Source of the DNA: an uncultured Prevotella sp.
GTDB lineage: Bacteria; Bacteroidota; Bacteroidia; Bacteroidales; Bacteroidaceae
DNA: 64,000 bases
Direction: 5' to 3'
Assembly (NCBI GenBank): GCA_905234265.1
Contig: CAJOHJ010000013.1
Span: 1 to 64,000 of the forward strand
The notes under the pieces were generated by a model. The model did not search any database. It saw only the letters and a list, made by a program, of their open reading frames with translations, and was not told where the DNA came from. This document shows, piece after piece, positions 25,663-33,986 of the stretch (positions are counted from its first letter, which is position 1; each line of letters opens with the position of its first letter). The position numbers were made by a program, and so were the translations under genes.

Positions 25663-26204
25663 GTCTTGTATGCGCAGCGATAGCGGCCCATCAGAAGGCT
25701 TTTCAGCTTGCTCTTTATGAGCTGCTTGCGCAACGGCGACACTCGGTCGACGAACATTACGCCGTCAAGATGGTCGAACTCATGCTGCATGACGCGGGCA
25801 AGATAGCCGTCGATCCATTCTTCATGCTCGTTGAACTCTTCGTCTTGCCAGCGGACGCGGATGCGCTTGGGGCGGACGACTTTCTCATGGATGCCGGGCA
25901 GTGAGAGGCATCCCTCCTCGCTGCTGTCGGTCGCGCTGTCGTCGCGCTCAAGGATGTGGGGGTTGATGAACACCTTGCGGAATCCTTTGTATTCCGGCAT
26001 GTCGTCGCTGAGCAAGTCGAGGTCGATGACCGACAGTCTTATCGGCTTGCCTATCTGAGGCGCTGCAAGGCCTATGCCGTCGCTGCTGGCAAGAGTCTCC
26101 CACATGTCGGCAATAAGCTGCGGAAGCTCCGGGTAGTAGGGTGTTATGTCTTCAGCGACCTTGCGCAAGACAGGATTGCCGTAAATGTAAATTGGTAAAA
26201 TCAT
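25644..26204 (-). CDS. def: Peptide deformylase
   Basis: 186 residues; removes the N-formyl group from nascent proteins. The three metal-site motifs are present: '[10 protein letters not shown]', 'EGCLSLPGI' (zinc/iron Cys) and 'QHEFDHLDG' (HExxH variant with two His ligands). The track start at 26324 adds 40 residues that overlap ruvX; ATG 26204 is the normal start ('[14 protein letters not shown]'). It lies 10 bases after ruvX. Fmt, its functional partner, is elsewhere in this window (32128). Confidence 0.96.
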   Translation of the reverse strand: MILPIYIYGNPVLRKVAEDITPYYPELPQLIADMWETLASSDGIGLAAPQIGKPIRLSVIDLDLLSDDMPEYKGFRKVFINPHILERDDSATDSSEEGCLSLPGIHEKVVRPKRIRVRWQDEEFNEHEEWIDGYLARVMQHEFDHLDGVMFVDRVSPLRKQLIKSKLKSLLMGRYRCAYKTKAVRK

Positions 26205-26214
26205 TGTTGTGTGA

Positions 26215-26637
26215 TTAGTGTTTGGACTGCCGTGAGCGCATGTAGTCTTCAAGTAGGATGGTGGCGCTGATTTCGTCGACAAGTCCTTTGTTTTGTCGCT
26301 GCTTCTTTCTGAGCCCTCCGGCAATCATTGCCTGGTGGGCCAGAACAGACGTGAAGCGTTCGTCGTAATACTCTATGGGAACGGAAGGCATGGCCTTTTG
26401 CCACTGTTGTACGAAAGCCCTGACGCGTGCCATGTTTTCGCTTGGCGTACCGTCGGGCTGGCGCGGCTCTCCGATGACTATTCTCTCAACAGGCTCGGTG
26501 GCAATATAGTTTCTGAGAAAGTCGGTCAGCCGGTGTGTTTCTACTGTAGTCAGACCCCCTGCAATGATTTGCAGAGGGTCTGACACGGCTAAGCCAGTGC
26601 GCTTCTTTCCGTAGTCGATAGCAAGAATGCGTCCCAC
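26215..26637 (-). CDS. ruvX: Putative pre-16S rRNA nuclease / Holliday junction resolvase (YqgF family)
   Basis: 140 residues with an RNase H-like fold: '[17 protein letters not shown]' at the N-terminus, '[15 protein letters not shown]' and '[15 protein letters not shown]', and the late acidic '[14 protein letters not shown]'. The family is annotated either as a resolvase (RuvX) or as the nuclease trimming the 5' end of 16S rRNA; the second is better supported in E. coli. It lies 6 bases after the SPOR gene and upstream of def. Confidence 0.93.
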   Translation of the reverse strand: MGRILAIDYGKKRTGLAVSDPLQIIAGGLTTVETHRLTDFLRNYIATEPVERIVIGEPRQPDGTPSENMARVRAFVQQWQKAMPSVPIEYYDERFTSVLAHQAMIAGGLRKKQRQNKGLVDEISATILLEDYMRSRQSKH

Positions 26638-26643
26638 GGACAG

Positions 26644-27168
26644 TTATTTAGCGTAAAGAAGCCAGGCACCGGGATATTTTCCTATGAGCTGGTTGCGGCT
26701 TGCAACAGCGTCGGCCTTGTTGTCGAACGTGGTAGCTATTACTCTGTATGTGGCAGGGCTGACAGCATTGTTGACAACCATCTGGGCGTCATATCCGGAA
26801 CTCTTAAGAGTCTCCTGCAGCGACTCTGCGTTGGCCTTCATGGAGAATGAGCCTACGACGACGCTGAAATTCTTAAGACCGTTGCCGTTGACGACAGACA
26901 CCTGCTCCTGGCGGACTGCAACATTGTCGCCATTGTCTACCACCTGCGTGTTGCCGGCAGAGCGCTCTTCCATAGGAGTGACGACAGCAGCCTCTGACTC
27001 TTGCTCCTGGACTACAACCTGAGCCTGCTCCTGTTGCTGCTGCTGTTGGATTTCTTCTTGCTGCTGGGCACGCTCGTAGGCCTGACGATAAGCTGTCTCG
27101 CCCGACTTACAACCTGTCAGAGCTATGGCTGCGCACATGCTGGCGCAAATTACTGCATACTTTTTCAT
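26644..27168 (-). CDS. SPOR-domain lipoprotein
   Basis: 174 residues. The lipobox 'IALTGC' (Cys20) is followed by a glutamine-rich, probably coiled or extended segment ('QQEEIQQQQQQEQAQ'). A C-terminal SPOR domain (about 98-172: 'NFSVVVGSFSMKANAESLQ') follows. SPOR domains bind peptidoglycan stripped of stem peptides, typical of division sites. Export to the periplasm with membrane anchoring is predicted. It heads a minus-strand run with ruvX and def. Confidence 0.88.
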   Translation of the reverse strand: MKKYAVICASMCAAIALTGCKSGETAYRQAYERAQQQEEIQQQQQQEQAQVVVQEQESEAAVVTPMEERSAGNTQVVDNGDNVAVRQEQVSVVNGNGLKNFSVVVGSFSMKANAESLQETLKSSGYDAQMVVNNAVSPATYRVIATTFDNKADAVASRNQLIGKYPGAWLLYAK

Positions 27169-27346
27169 AAAGCTAAGTTTTCCTGTTGTTTTGATTAAGC
27201 GAATAATGGATTTTAAATTTCCGCGAAGTTACGAAATCTGCGCCAAATGCTTCTAAAAAAGCTGACTAAAGTTTGTTAAATGCAAAAAATCTTAAGGTTT
27301 TAACAAATAATTATACTATTTTTAAGTCACTTTCCAGAAACTTTGC

Positions 27347-27354
27347 TATATTTG
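27347..27354 (+). promoter_or_regulatory. -7 box for the YtxH/holin operon
   Basis: TATATTTG matches TAnnTTTG 45 bases before the ATG at 27399. The expected -33 position is T/A-rich without a clear TTTG. The divergent region 27169-27398 also holds AGTTACGAAAT-CTGCG at 27226-27242, a possible decayed copy of the 21-bp repeat. Confidence 0.55.
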
Positions 27355-27398
27355 CTGACAGAAACTATTACCAACAAACAATTAAACACTTAGTTATT

Positions 27399-27617
27399 AT
27401 GAGAAGCATTGGTTATTTGGGCGCTTTCTTAGGTGGCGCCGTGGCAGGAGCCGTCATCGGATTGTTAGTGGCTCCGCAGAAGGGTTCTGACACTCGCGAC
27501 AAGATTACGGAAGCAGTAGACGAATTCATGAAGAAGCATAACATCAAGCTGAGCCGCAAGCAGGTCGACGACCTCGTTGACGATATTGCAGAAGCAGCTC
27601 CTGAGGTTGACGAATAA
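27399..27617 (+). CDS. YtxH-domain small membrane protein
   Basis: 72 residues: a glycine/alanine-rich hydrophobic segment ('IGYLGAFLGGAVAGAVIGLL', shown in part) followed by 'APQKGSDTRDKI' and a charged helix ending 'DDIAEAAPEVDE'. This is the YtxH pattern, linked in other bacteria to envelope stress. The track begins 42 codons earlier (27273), but ATG 27399 matches the family. It is the first gene of a three-gene operon. Confidence 0.85.
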   Translation: MRSIGYLGAFLGGAVAGAVIGLLVAPQKGSDTRDKITEAVDEFMKKHNIKLSRKQVDDLVDDIAEAAPEVDE

Positions 27618-27649
27618 ACATTCCTGACGCCTGAAAAAGACTCTTTGAG

Positions 27650-27997
27650 ATGCTGTCAAGCGATAAGAACGTAGAGAACATTGCCCAGCTGGTGCAGCTG
27701 CTGAAGGACTATGCAGTGGCGCAGAAGGAGTATGTCAAGTTAGACATCGTAGAGAAGATTGTACGCTTGTCTACGGCACTGATTCTGGCAATAACGCTAC
27801 TGTTGCTGACGGTGGCCGTGCTCTTCTATCTTTCGTTTGCAGTGGTACACTGGCTGGCACCGCTGACAGGTCTGGCACTGGCGTACTTCCTGGTGTCGAT
27901 GACATTTCTGGTGCTGCTGGTGCTGGTCTACAGCTTCCGCAAGTCATGGATAGAACGCCCGCTGGTGCGCTTCCTGGCAGAAACGCTGCTGAGCTGA
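27650..27997 (+). CDS. Phage-holin-family-like membrane protein
   Basis: 115 residues with an amphipathic N-terminus ('LLKDYAVAQKEYVKLDIVEK') and two strong transmembrane segments ('ALILAITLLLLTVAVLFYL' and 'YFLVSMTFLVLLVLVY'). It matches the 'phage holin family'/DUF1469-like proteins that accompany YtxH genes in chromosomes. Nothing around it looks like a prophage, so the holin name reflects shape rather than lysis. It lies 32 bases after ytxH. Confidence 0.8.
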   Translation: MLSSDKNVENIAQLVQLLKDYAVAQKEYVKLDIVEKIVRLSTALILAITLLLLTVAVLFYLSFAVVHWLAPLTGLALAYFLVSMTFLVLLVLVYSFRKSWIERPLVRFLAETLLS

Positions 27998-28033
27998 GAA
28001 CGTGAGCTTGAGTAGAAACCGAAAGAGAAAGAG

Positions 28034-28288
28034 ATGGACACACCGACTTACACATCACTGGAGGAGATTGCACTGCGCAAGCAGGCCATCCGCACCGACA
28101 TCGATGCCGCTGGCGAGCAGATAGGGCTGCGGTGGCACGACCTGACAGCCCCCAACCAGGACACCAGCAAGGGTGAAATGGTGGCCAGTCTGGTTGGCAA
28201 TGCCATTACAGCCATCGACGGCTTCCTTCTGGTGCGCAAGCTCATGAAGAACTACGGCTTTCTGTTCCGCAGGAAAAAGAAGAAGTAG
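28034..28288 (+). CDS. Small hypothetical protein of the YtxH-holin operon, followed by an in-frame open tail after TAG
   Basis: 84 residues starting 'MDTPTYTSLEEIALRKQ', with 'MVASLVGNAITAIDGFLLVRK', and ending in a poly-lysine tail 'FRRKKKK'. It is the usual third gene after YtxH and the holin-like gene in Bacteroidales, with no assigned function. Directly after the TAG stop (28286-28288) the same frame stays open for 40 sense codons to TAA at 28409. Its A/S/T/P/K composition is protein-like ('APVSLKSATTETKSAPPE'). The full-length ancestral gene may have ended there. Confidence 0.72.
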   Translation: MDTPTYTSLEEIALRKQAIRTDIDAAGEQIGLRWHDLTAPNQDTSKGEMVASLVGNAITAIDGFLLVRKLMKNYGFLFRRKKKK

Positions 28289-28398
28289 GCGCCCGTTTCC
28301 TTGAAGTCGGCGACTACAGAAACTAAATCAGCGCCGCCAGAAACGGCAGTGGCGTCGGCAGAAACGGCAAAGTCGCCGGCAGGGAAAAGCAAAAAAGG

Positions 28399-28444
28399 AA
28401 ACTTCCATTAACGTGCATCATGCGGATGCTGTTAATGGAAGTTT
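28399..28444. terminator. Terminator between the YtxH operon and rplI
   Basis: A 14-bp perfect inverted repeat (AAACTTCCATTAAC, 28399-28412; 28431-28444) has an inner GCATC/GATGC extension and is followed by TTTTCTTTAT. It lies between convergent operons and could serve both. Confidence 0.8.
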
Positions 28445-28519
28445 TCTTTATCTTCTGCAGTTACAGTATTGCCTGTCTGCAAGTTGTTCTGCCGTATTGT
28501 CTGCGGCAGGTGACGAGTC

Positions 28520-29068
28520 TTACTCTGCGGCAGGAGCCTCGGGAGCCTCTGCAGGAGTTTCAGCAGCCTCTACGGGAGCATCGGCAACTTCAGCGGCAGC
28601 CTCCTCGGCCTTAGCCTCTTCCTTGGCGTTCTCTGCAATAACCTTTACGGGGATTTCGCAGTTGACGTCCTTGTGGAAGTGAACGACGGCAACGAAGTCG
28701 CCAATAGTCTTGGCTTCCTTCATGGTGATGATCTTGCGGTCAACGTCGTGGCCGAGCTTCTTCAGCTCTTCGGCAATCTGGTTGACGCCTACAGAACCGT
28801 ACAGCTGACCAGTGGCACTAACCTTGGCGGCAATCGTCAGGGCAACGTCCTTCAGAGCCTCGCCCTTCTTCTCAGCCTCAGCCTTGATGGCTGCCAGCTT
28901 GTGAGCCTGCTGCTTTAAGTTCTCGGCAAGAACCTTCTTGGCCGACGGCGAAGCGATAACGCCCTTGCCCTGAGGTATCAGGTAGTTGCGGCCGTAGCCA
29001 GACTTTACGTTTACGATGTCGTTCTTATATCCCAGGCCGATGATATCTTCTTTCAGTATAATTTCCAT
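28520..29068 (-). CDS. rplI: 50S ribosomal protein L9
   Basis: 182 residues. The N-terminal rRNA-binding domain is typical ('GLGYKNDIVNVKSGYGRNYL'). A long connecting helix and the C-terminal domain to about residue 148 follow. The last 34 residues are an extra Ala/Glu/Pro-rich tail ('AAAEVADAPVEAAETPAE') absent from most L9 proteins. It is the last gene of the rpsF-rpsR-rplI operon, 17 bases after rpsR. Confidence 0.97.
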   Translation of the reverse strand: MEIILKEDIIGLGYKNDIVNVKSGYGRNYLIPQGKGVIASPSAKKVLAENLKQQAHKLAAIKAEAEKKGEALKDVALTIAAKVSATGQLYGSVGVNQIAEELKKLGHDVDRKIITMKEAKTIGDFVAVVHFHKDVNCEIPVKVIAENAKEEAKAEEAAAEVADAPVEAAETPAEAPEAPAAE

Positions 29069-29085
29069 AAATTCGTCCTCCTTAA

Positions 29086-29352
29086 TTATTTCATCATGTC
29101 AGTTACATAGGGTAACAAGGCAATCTGGCGGGCACGCTTTACGGCCTGAGCCACGCGGCGCTGAAACTTCAGAGAAGTGCCTGTTATGCGGCGGGGCAGA
29201 AGCTTGCCCTGCTCGTTTAAGAACTTCTTTAAGAACTCGGGGTCTTTGTAGTCGATGTACTTGATACCGCTCTTCTTGAAACGGCAATACTTCTTCTTCT
29301 TTGTGTCAATAGAAGGAGCGTTCAAATAACGAATTTCTGATTCCTGTGCCAT
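29086..29352 (-). CDS. rpsR: 30S ribosomal protein S18
   Basis: 88 residues with the basic core '[20 protein letters not shown]' and '[20 protein letters not shown]' and 'QIALLPY'. S18 pairs with S6 on the small-subunit platform. It is 2 bases after rpsF and 17 bases before rplI, the standard operon order. Confidence 0.97.
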   Translation of the reverse strand: MAQESEIRYLNAPSIDTKKKKYCRFKKSGIKYIDYKDPEFLKKFLNEQGKLLPRRITGTSLKFQRRVAQAVKRARQIALLPYVTDMMK

Positions 29353-29354
29353 GA

Positions 29355-29699
29355 TTAAGCCTCCTCTTTTTTTCCCATTTTGTTACGGCGCTTCTCAGCA
29401 TACTCGATAGCATACTTGTCAAGCTTCACAGTCTGGAAACGGATGACCTTCTCGTCGCGACGGAAAGCTGTCTCCAGCACCTTTACTACTGATGGCTCTG
29501 CCTTGAATTCTAAGAGGTAGTAGAAACCTGTAGACTTCTTCTCAATTGCATAAGCCATCTTCTTCAGTCCCCAGGCCTCTTCGTTCACAATCTCGGCGCC
29601 CTTTTCCTCAAGCACCTTCTTGAACTTAGCGACCGTTTCCTTTGTCTGTTCATCAGACAAAACGGGAGTCAAAATGAAAACGGTTTCGTATTGATTCAT
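29355..29699 (-). CDS. rpsF: 30S ribosomal protein S6
   Basis: 114 residues with the ferredoxin-like S6 core: '[15 protein letters not shown]', '[20 protein letters not shown]' and '[13 protein letters not shown]'. The basic tail ends '[12 protein letters not shown]'. It is the first gene of the rpsF-rpsR-rplI operon, with a near-perfect promoter 47 bases upstream. Confidence 0.97.
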   Translation of the reverse strand: MNQYETVFILTPVLSDEQTKETVAKFKKVLEEKGAEIVNEEAWGLKKMAYAIEKKSTGFYYLLEFKAEPSVVKVLETAFRRDEKVIRFQTVKLDKYAIEYAEKRRNKMGKKEEA

Positions 29700-29745
29700 A
29701 ATACTGTTAAATAAAAAAATTGTTGTTTGTGCAAAATTGCGGCTG

Positions 29746-29776
29746 CAAAGGTATTAATTTTCTGCATGTTATCAAA
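29746..29776 (-). promoter_or_regulatory. Promoter of rpsF-rpsR-rplI
   Basis: The minus strand reads TTTG (29776-29773), 19 bases, TACCTTTG (29753-29746), an exact fit to the Bacteroidetes promoter. Transcription should start near 29740, giving a leader of about 40 bases. Confidence 0.85.
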
Positions 29777-29826
29777 ATATTATTTGCATTTTTTAAAGAA
29801 TAATTTGATTTTTGCATTACGCCAGC

Positions 29827-29868
29827 AAATTATCTCTGCGTGTTACGAAATTATCTCTGCGTGTTACG
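29827..29868. repeat. Dispersed 21-bp repeat, locus C: two tandem units
   Basis: Two identical 21-bp units (29827-29847, 29848-29868) contain AAATTATCTCTGCGTGTTAC. They lie about 50 bases upstream of the rpsF -33 element, in the 316-bp gap between rpsF and thrS. Confidence 0.9.
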
Positions 29869-29888
29869 GCAGCAGCTCTGAAAAGGAA

Positions 29889-29928
29889 GTCAGCCAAGCC
29901 CAGACTTCTCGGTCTTAGCTTGGCTGAC
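29889..29928 (-). terminator. Terminator of thrS
   Basis: An 11-bp perfect inverted repeat GTCAGCCAAGC/GCTTGGCTGAC (29889-29899, 29918-29928) is followed on the minus strand by TTCCTTTTC. It lies downstream of the minus-strand thrS stop. Confidence 0.75.
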
Positions 29929-29961
29929 AGCTGAGTTTTATGGTCGGTGCTGATATTGCTT

Positions 29962-30005
29962 CACATTATTATATATATAGTGTATGCAATTATATATATA
30001 ATGTG
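29962..30005. other. AT-rich palindrome after thrS
   Basis: CACATTATTATATATATA (29962-29979) and TATATATATAATGTG (29991-30005) form an imperfect hairpin 10 bases beyond the thrS stop. It could be a second mRNA 3'-end structure. No other feature is seen in this part of the gap. Confidence 0.55.
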
Positions 30006-30015
30006 TGTGGGCAGA

Positions 30016-31962
30016 TCAGAAATCCTTGGTCATTTCCTTCACTTGCTCATTGACGTGGTCGATGAACTGCTGGATGCTCATCACGGTCTGCTCGCCGCCG
30101 CCCTGCGGACGTACGGCAACGGTGCCGTCCTGCTGTTCCTTCTCGCCGACGATGACCATGAACGGAATGCGCTTCAGCTCGTTGTCGCGAATCTTGCGGC
30201 CCAGCTTCTCGTTGCGCAGGTCGATGGTGGGACGCACGCCCTGGGCTTCGAACTGCGTGGCAACTTCCTTGGCATAGTCGTTGTATTTCTCCGACAGCGG
30301 CAGGATGGCCACCTGTTCAGGAGTGAGCCAGAGGGGGAAGTGGCCGCTGGTGTGTTCGATGAGTACTGCGCAGAAGCGTTCCATGCTTCCGAAGGGCGCA
30401 CGGTGTATCATTACCGGCGTCTTCTTCTGGTTGTCCTCGTCGGTGTATTCCAGCTGGAAGCGCTTGGGCAGGTTGTAGTCCACCTGTATGGTTCCAAGCT
30501 GCCAGCGGCGGCCGATGGCGTCCTTGATCATGAAGTCGAGCTTCGGACCGTAGAAGGCAGCCTCGCCGTATTCAACCTTTGCGGGCAGTCCCTTCTCCTC
30601 GCAGGCTTCTACAATGGCACGTTCGGCGAGAGCCCAGTCTTCGTCGGTGCCTACGTACTTGTTGTGGTCGTTAGGGTCGCGGAGCGAAATCTGTGCCTCG
30701 AAGTTGAAGCCGAAGGCGGTAAGCACGATGCCGATGATGTCCATCACGTTGAGGAATTCCTGCTTCACCTGGTCGGGACGGCAGAAGAGGTGGGCGTCGT
30801 CCTGCGTGAACGAGCGGACGCGCGTCAGGCCGTGCAGCTCTCCCGACTGCTCGTAGCGGTAGACGGTGCCGAACTCTGCAATGCGCAGCGGCAGGTCGCG
30901 GTAAGAGCGTGGCTTCCATGCGAAAATCTCGCAGTGGTGGGGGCAGTTCATGGGCTTCAGCATGTATTCCTCATCCTCCTCAGGGGTATGTATGGGCTGG
31001 AAGGAGTCCTTGCCGTAGTGGGCATAGTGACCGCTGGTGACATAGAGGTTCTTTGAGCCGATATGCGGCGTGATGACCTCCTGGTATCCGAAACGCTTCT
31101 GGACTTTGCGCAGATGGTCCTGCAGGCGCAGGCGAAGCTCAGTGCCTTTTGGCAGCCAGATAGGCAGGCCCTTGCCGACCTTGTCGCTGAACATGAAAAG
31201 CTCCATCTCCTTGCCGATTTTGCGGTGGTCGCGCTTCTTGGCCTCTTCAAGCATTACAAGATAGTCGTCGAGCATCTTCTTCTTCGGGAAGGTAATGCCG
31301 TAGAGGCGCTGCATCTGCTCGCGGCTTGCGTCGCCACGCCAGAAAGCGCCGGCAACGCTGGTCAGCTTGATGGCCTTGATTTCGCCGGTGTTCATCAGGT
31401 GCGGGCCACGGCAGAGGTCGGTGAATGCACCTTGTGTATAAGTGGTGATAGAGCCGTCTTCAAGGTCTTGCTCTATGTGTTCGCACTTGTATGTCTGGCC
31501 GCCGGCGGCAAATTCCTTAAGGGCGTCGGCCTTGGCAACTTCGCGGCGCACGACAGGCTCCTTCTTGGAGGCCAGTTCGCGCATCTTCTGCTCGATAGTG
31601 GGGAAGTCGCTCTCCTTGATCATCTGGCCGTCGGGCAGCAGCACGTCGTAGAAGAAGCCATTCTCTACGGCAGGTCCGAAGCCGAACTGGACGCCGGGGT
31701 AAAGCTCTTGCAGGGCTTCGGCCAGCAAGTGTGCCGACGTGTGCCAGAATGTGTGCTTTCCCTCTGCGTCTTCCCATTTGTAGAGAGCAATAGTGGCATC
31801 TTCCGTAATGGGACGGTTCAGCTCCACGGTTTCGCCGTTAACTCCGCAGCTCAAGACGCTGCGTGCCAAAGCAGGCGAAATGCTTTCGGCAATCTCGAGT
31901 CCGGTAACGCCTTGTTCATACGAGCGAACAGAGCCGTCCGGAAAAGTGATTTTTATTTCCAT
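30016..31962 (-). CDS. thrS: Threonyl-tRNA synthetase
   Basis: 648 residues; charges tRNA-Thr. It has an N-terminal TGS domain ('[17 protein letters not shown]'), an editing domain with '[11 protein letters not shown]', and '[10 protein letters not shown]' and '[10 protein letters not shown]'. The class II catalytic core has motif 2 '[20 protein letters not shown]' and zinc ligands in 'MNCPHHC'. The C-terminal anticodon-binding domain ('[14 protein letters not shown]', '[16 protein letters not shown]') is full length. Confidence 0.97.
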   Translation of the reverse strand: MEIKITFPDGSVRSYEQGVTGLEIAESISPALARSVLSCGVNGETVELNRPITEDATIALYKWEDAEGKHTFWHTSAHLLAEALQELYPGVQFGFGPAVENGFFYDVLLPDGQMIKESDFPTIEQKMRELASKKEPVVRREVAKADALKEFAAGGQTYKCEHIEQDLEDGSITTYTQGAFTDLCRGPHLMNTGEIKAIKLTSVAGAFWRGDASREQMQRLYGITFPKKKMLDDYLVMLEEAKKRDHRKIGKEMELFMFSDKVGKGLPIWLPKGTELRLRLQDHLRKVQKRFGYQEVITPHIGSKNLYVTSGHYAHYGKDSFQPIHTPEEDEEYMLKPMNCPHHCEIFAWKPRSYRDLPLRIAEFGTVYRYEQSGELHGLTRVRSFTQDDAHLFCRPDQVKQEFLNVMDIIGIVLTAFGFNFEAQISLRDPNDHNKYVGTDEDWALAERAIVEACEEKGLPAKVEYGEAAFYGPKLDFMIKDAIGRRWQLGTIQVDYNLPKRFQLEYTDEDNQKKTPVMIHRAPFGSMERFCAVLIEHTSGHFPLWLTPEQVAILPLSEKYNDYAKEVATQFEAQGVRPTIDLRNEKLGRKIRDNELKRIPFMVIVGEKEQQDGTVAVRPQGGGEQTVMSIQQFIDHVNEQVKEMTKDF

Positions 31963-32015
31963 GTTGTTGTTATAGTGATAAATAGTAATCTTTTATGCCC
32001 AATGGAAAGGACGTG

Positions 32016-32023
32016 CAAAATTA
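32016..32023 (-). promoter_or_regulatory. -7 box for thrS
   Basis: The minus strand has TAATTTTG, fitting TAnnTTTG, 54 bases upstream of the thrS ATG. The matching -33 is only TTTA-like. Confidence 0.5.
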
Positions 32024-32088
32024 TCAATAATTTCAGACATAAACATATTAAATTGGTTAAATAATGTTGGTATGCTGCAAGAAATCAC

Positions 32089-32118
32089 TTGCCGTAAGCA
32101 GAGAATTATCTAACTTTG
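32089..32118 (+). promoter_or_regulatory. Promoter of fmt, giving a nearly leaderless mRNA
   Basis: TTG (32089-32091), 19 bases, then TAACTTTG (32111-32118). The expected start of transcription is only a few bases before ATG 32128, so almost no 5' leader is left. Confidence 0.78.
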
Positions 32119-32127
32119 CGGACAGTT

Positions 32128-33096
32128 ATGGAAAAAGCAGAATTGAGAATAGTTTTCATGGGCACTCCAGAGTTTGCCGTCGGCACGCTGAGCGCTCTTG
32201 TGGAGGGTGGCTACAATGTCGTGGCCGTTGTCACTCAGCCCGACAAGCCTGTGGGACGCCACGGCTCTGTGTTGCAGCCGTCGGCAGTGAAGCAGTATGC
32301 CATGCAGCACGGCATCGACGTCTTGCAGCCGGAGAAGATGAAGGACGAGCTGTTCCTCAGCGAGCTGCGCGCATATAAGGCAGACCTGCAGGTGGTGGTG
32401 GCTTTCCGCATGCTCCCGGAGGTGGTCTGGGCAATGCCTCGCTATGGCACATTCAACGTGCATGCATCGCTGTTGCCGCAGTATCGTGGCGCGGCACCCA
32501 TCAACTGGGCTATCATCAACGGCGAGACGGAGACGGGAGTGACTACGTTCTTCCTGGACCACGACATCGACACCGGACGCATAATCAGCCAGAAGCGGTT
32601 TGCCATTCCTGACGACGCCAATGTGGAATATGTATATGACGGCCTTATGAAGCTCGGCGCACAGCTGTGTCTGGAGACCGTCGACACGATTCTGTCAACC
32701 GGCGGCAATCCGCCGACGATGGAGCAGGCGGCTGTGGCCGTTGGTCAGCTGAAGCCTGCACCGAAGATTTTCAAGGACACATGCATGATTGACTGGCAGC
32801 AGCCGGCAAAGGCCGTCTGCGACTTCGTGCGAGGCCTCAGCCCGGTGCCTGGCGCATGGACTACGCTCGTCGACGAAAACGGCCGCGAGACGGTTCTGAA
32901 GATATTCTCCGCCCGCAAGACTCTGACGGCAGGGCAGGGCAGTGGCACTATTGTTGCCGAGGGCAAGCGGCTGCTGATTTCTGCCAGCGACAACTGTCTG
33001 GAAATCCTGGAGCTGCAGCTGGCAGGCAAGAAGCGCATGGCTGCGGCCGACTTCCTGAACGGCATGAAAGGCATCTGCGGCTGCAGCGTAAAGTAA
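32128..33096 (+). CDS. fmt: Methionyl-tRNA formyltransferase
   Basis: 322 residues; formylates Met-tRNA for initiation using formyl-tetrahydrofolate. 'IVFMGTPEFAV' is at the N-terminus. The catalytic Asn-His and Asp are in 'NVHASLLPQYRGAAPINWAI' and the following 'FLDHDIDTG'. The C-terminal OB-like domain has 'VRGLSPVPGAWT'. The track start (TTG 32116) lies inside the promoter -7 box, so ATG 32128 is used. Its product is the substrate for Def, encoded at 25644-26204. Confidence 0.96.
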   Translation: MEKAELRIVFMGTPEFAVGTLSALVEGGYNVVAVVTQPDKPVGRHGSVLQPSAVKQYAMQHGIDVLQPEKMKDELFLSELRAYKADLQVVVAFRMLPEVVWAMPRYGTFNVHASLLPQYRGAAPINWAIINGETETGVTTFFLDHDIDTGRIISQKRFAIPDDANVEYVYDGLMKLGAQLCLETVDTILSTGGNPPTMEQAAVAVGQLKPAPKIFKDTCMIDWQQPAKAVCDFVRGLSPVPGAWTTLVDENGRETVLKIFSARKTLTAGQGSGTIVAEGKRLLISASDNCLEILELQLAGKKRMAAADFLNGMKGICGCSVK

Positions 33097-33188
33097 ATCA
33101 GCTGCCGAGTAAAATAAATATTGTGGTGCAAATAATAAATTGGCAGTATGTTGCGTTTGATAAGAAACGACAGTTTCAAACACACCGT

Positions 33189-33332
33189 ATGCCTATGACG
33201 AATTTTACTCAAGAGGAACTTAGCCCCAGCCCTGCGACAATCCTTCTGATAAAGCAGTTTGCACGAATTTGTAACGAAAACAAGAAAACAAATCATGGCT
33301 ACAATCGTCTCCCCCTCATTGCTTGCTGCTGA
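33189..33332 (+). CDS. Putative small protein (47 aa) overlapping the start of rpe
   Basis: ATG 33189 opens a 47-codon frame 'MPMTNFTQEELSPSPATILL...' ending at TGA 33330-33332, overlapping the first 38 bases of rpe in another frame. The 'SPSPATI.LIKQFAR' stretch looks like a short family seen in Prevotella genomes, from memory. It may be a true peptide or a coupled upstream ORF. Downstream of ATG 33295 it is constrained by rpe coding. Confidence 0.4.
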   Translation: MPMTNFTQEELSPSPATILLIKQFARICNENKKTNHGYNRLPLIACC

Positions 33333-33948
33333 CTTTCTGCATCTTGACAAAGAGTTGGACATGATAAACCGCAGCGAGGCCGACTGGCTTCATCTGGACG
33401 TCATGGACGGCGTCTTTGTTCCAAACATATCCTTTGGCTTTCCCGTCTTGGAGGCTGTGGCACGCAAATGCAAGAAGCCGCTCGACGTTCACTACATGAT
33501 TGTCCACCCTGAGCAGTATATCTCGCAGACTGCCAAGCTGGGTGCAATGATGATGAACGTCCATGTTGAGGCATGCACTCACCTGAACCGCACCATACAG
33601 GAAATCCATGATGCAGGCATGAAGGCTGGCGTTACGCTAAATCCCTCCTCGCCGGTGTCGCTGCTGGAGGATGTCATCGGCGATGTCGACATGGTGCTGC
33701 TGATGAGCGTCAATCCCGGCTTCGGAGGGCAGAAGTTCATAGAGAACACCATCGAAAAGGTTAAGCGCCTGCGCCGTCTGATTGACGACAGCGGCTCACG
33801 GGCATTGATAGAGGTCGACGGCGGTGTGCATGCAGAGACGGCTCCACGGCTTGTGGCTGCCGGTGTCGATGTACTGGTCAGCGGCAGCTACATCTTCAAG
33901 AGCAGCACTCCTGAAGCTGTTATCAGCCAGCTGCGCAGCCTCTCCTAA
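33295..33948 (+). CDS. rpe: Ribulose-phosphate 3-epimerase
   Basis: 217 residues, a TIM barrel that interconverts ribulose-5-P and xylulose-5-P in the pentose phosphate pathway. Motifs: 'SPSLLAADFLHL', metal-binding 'LHLDVMDGVFVPN', 'DVHYMIVHPE', 'SVNPGFGGQKF' and 'EVDGGV'. The track start at 33259 is earlier; ATG 33295 ('MATIVSPSLL') matches the family. It is downstream of fmt by about 200 bases. Confidence 0.96.
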   Translation: MATIVSPSLLAADFLHLDKELDMINRSEADWLHLDVMDGVFVPNISFGFPVLEAVARKCKKPLDVHYMIVHPEQYISQTAKLGAMMMNVHVEACTHLNRTIQEIHDAGMKAGVTLNPSSPVSLLEDVIGDVDMVLLMSVNPGFGGQKFIENTIEKVKRLRRLIDDSGSRALIEVDGGVHAETAPRLVAAGVDVLVSGSYIFKSSTPEAVISQLRSLS

Positions 33949-33986
33949 ATTTTCAAGCGTATCTCCAGAAGTTTCAAGCGCAACAT

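Noticed and set aside
27650-27997. Prophage, suggested by the holin-like gene
   Set aside because: No other phage gene is nearby, and YtxH-holin-like pairs are normal chromosomal genes in Bacteroidales.
28286-28288. Pyrrolysine or programmed amber readthrough
   Set aside because: No pyrrolysine genes are seen and other TAG codons in the window act as ordinary stops; a simple nonsense mutation is more likely.
29727-29918. 63-aa ORF with IISACYE repeats
   Set aside because: It is array C read on the plus strand, between a promoter and a terminator, with no other support.
29947-32064. Long plus-strand ORFs opposite thrS
   Set aside because: They are antisense shadows of thrS caused by codon bias; the minus-strand frame has full ThrRS motifs.
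33121-33137. GTGGTGCAAAT word matching the direct repeat near tRNA-Arg
   Set aside because: A single 11-base match without the second half-repeat; likely chance.
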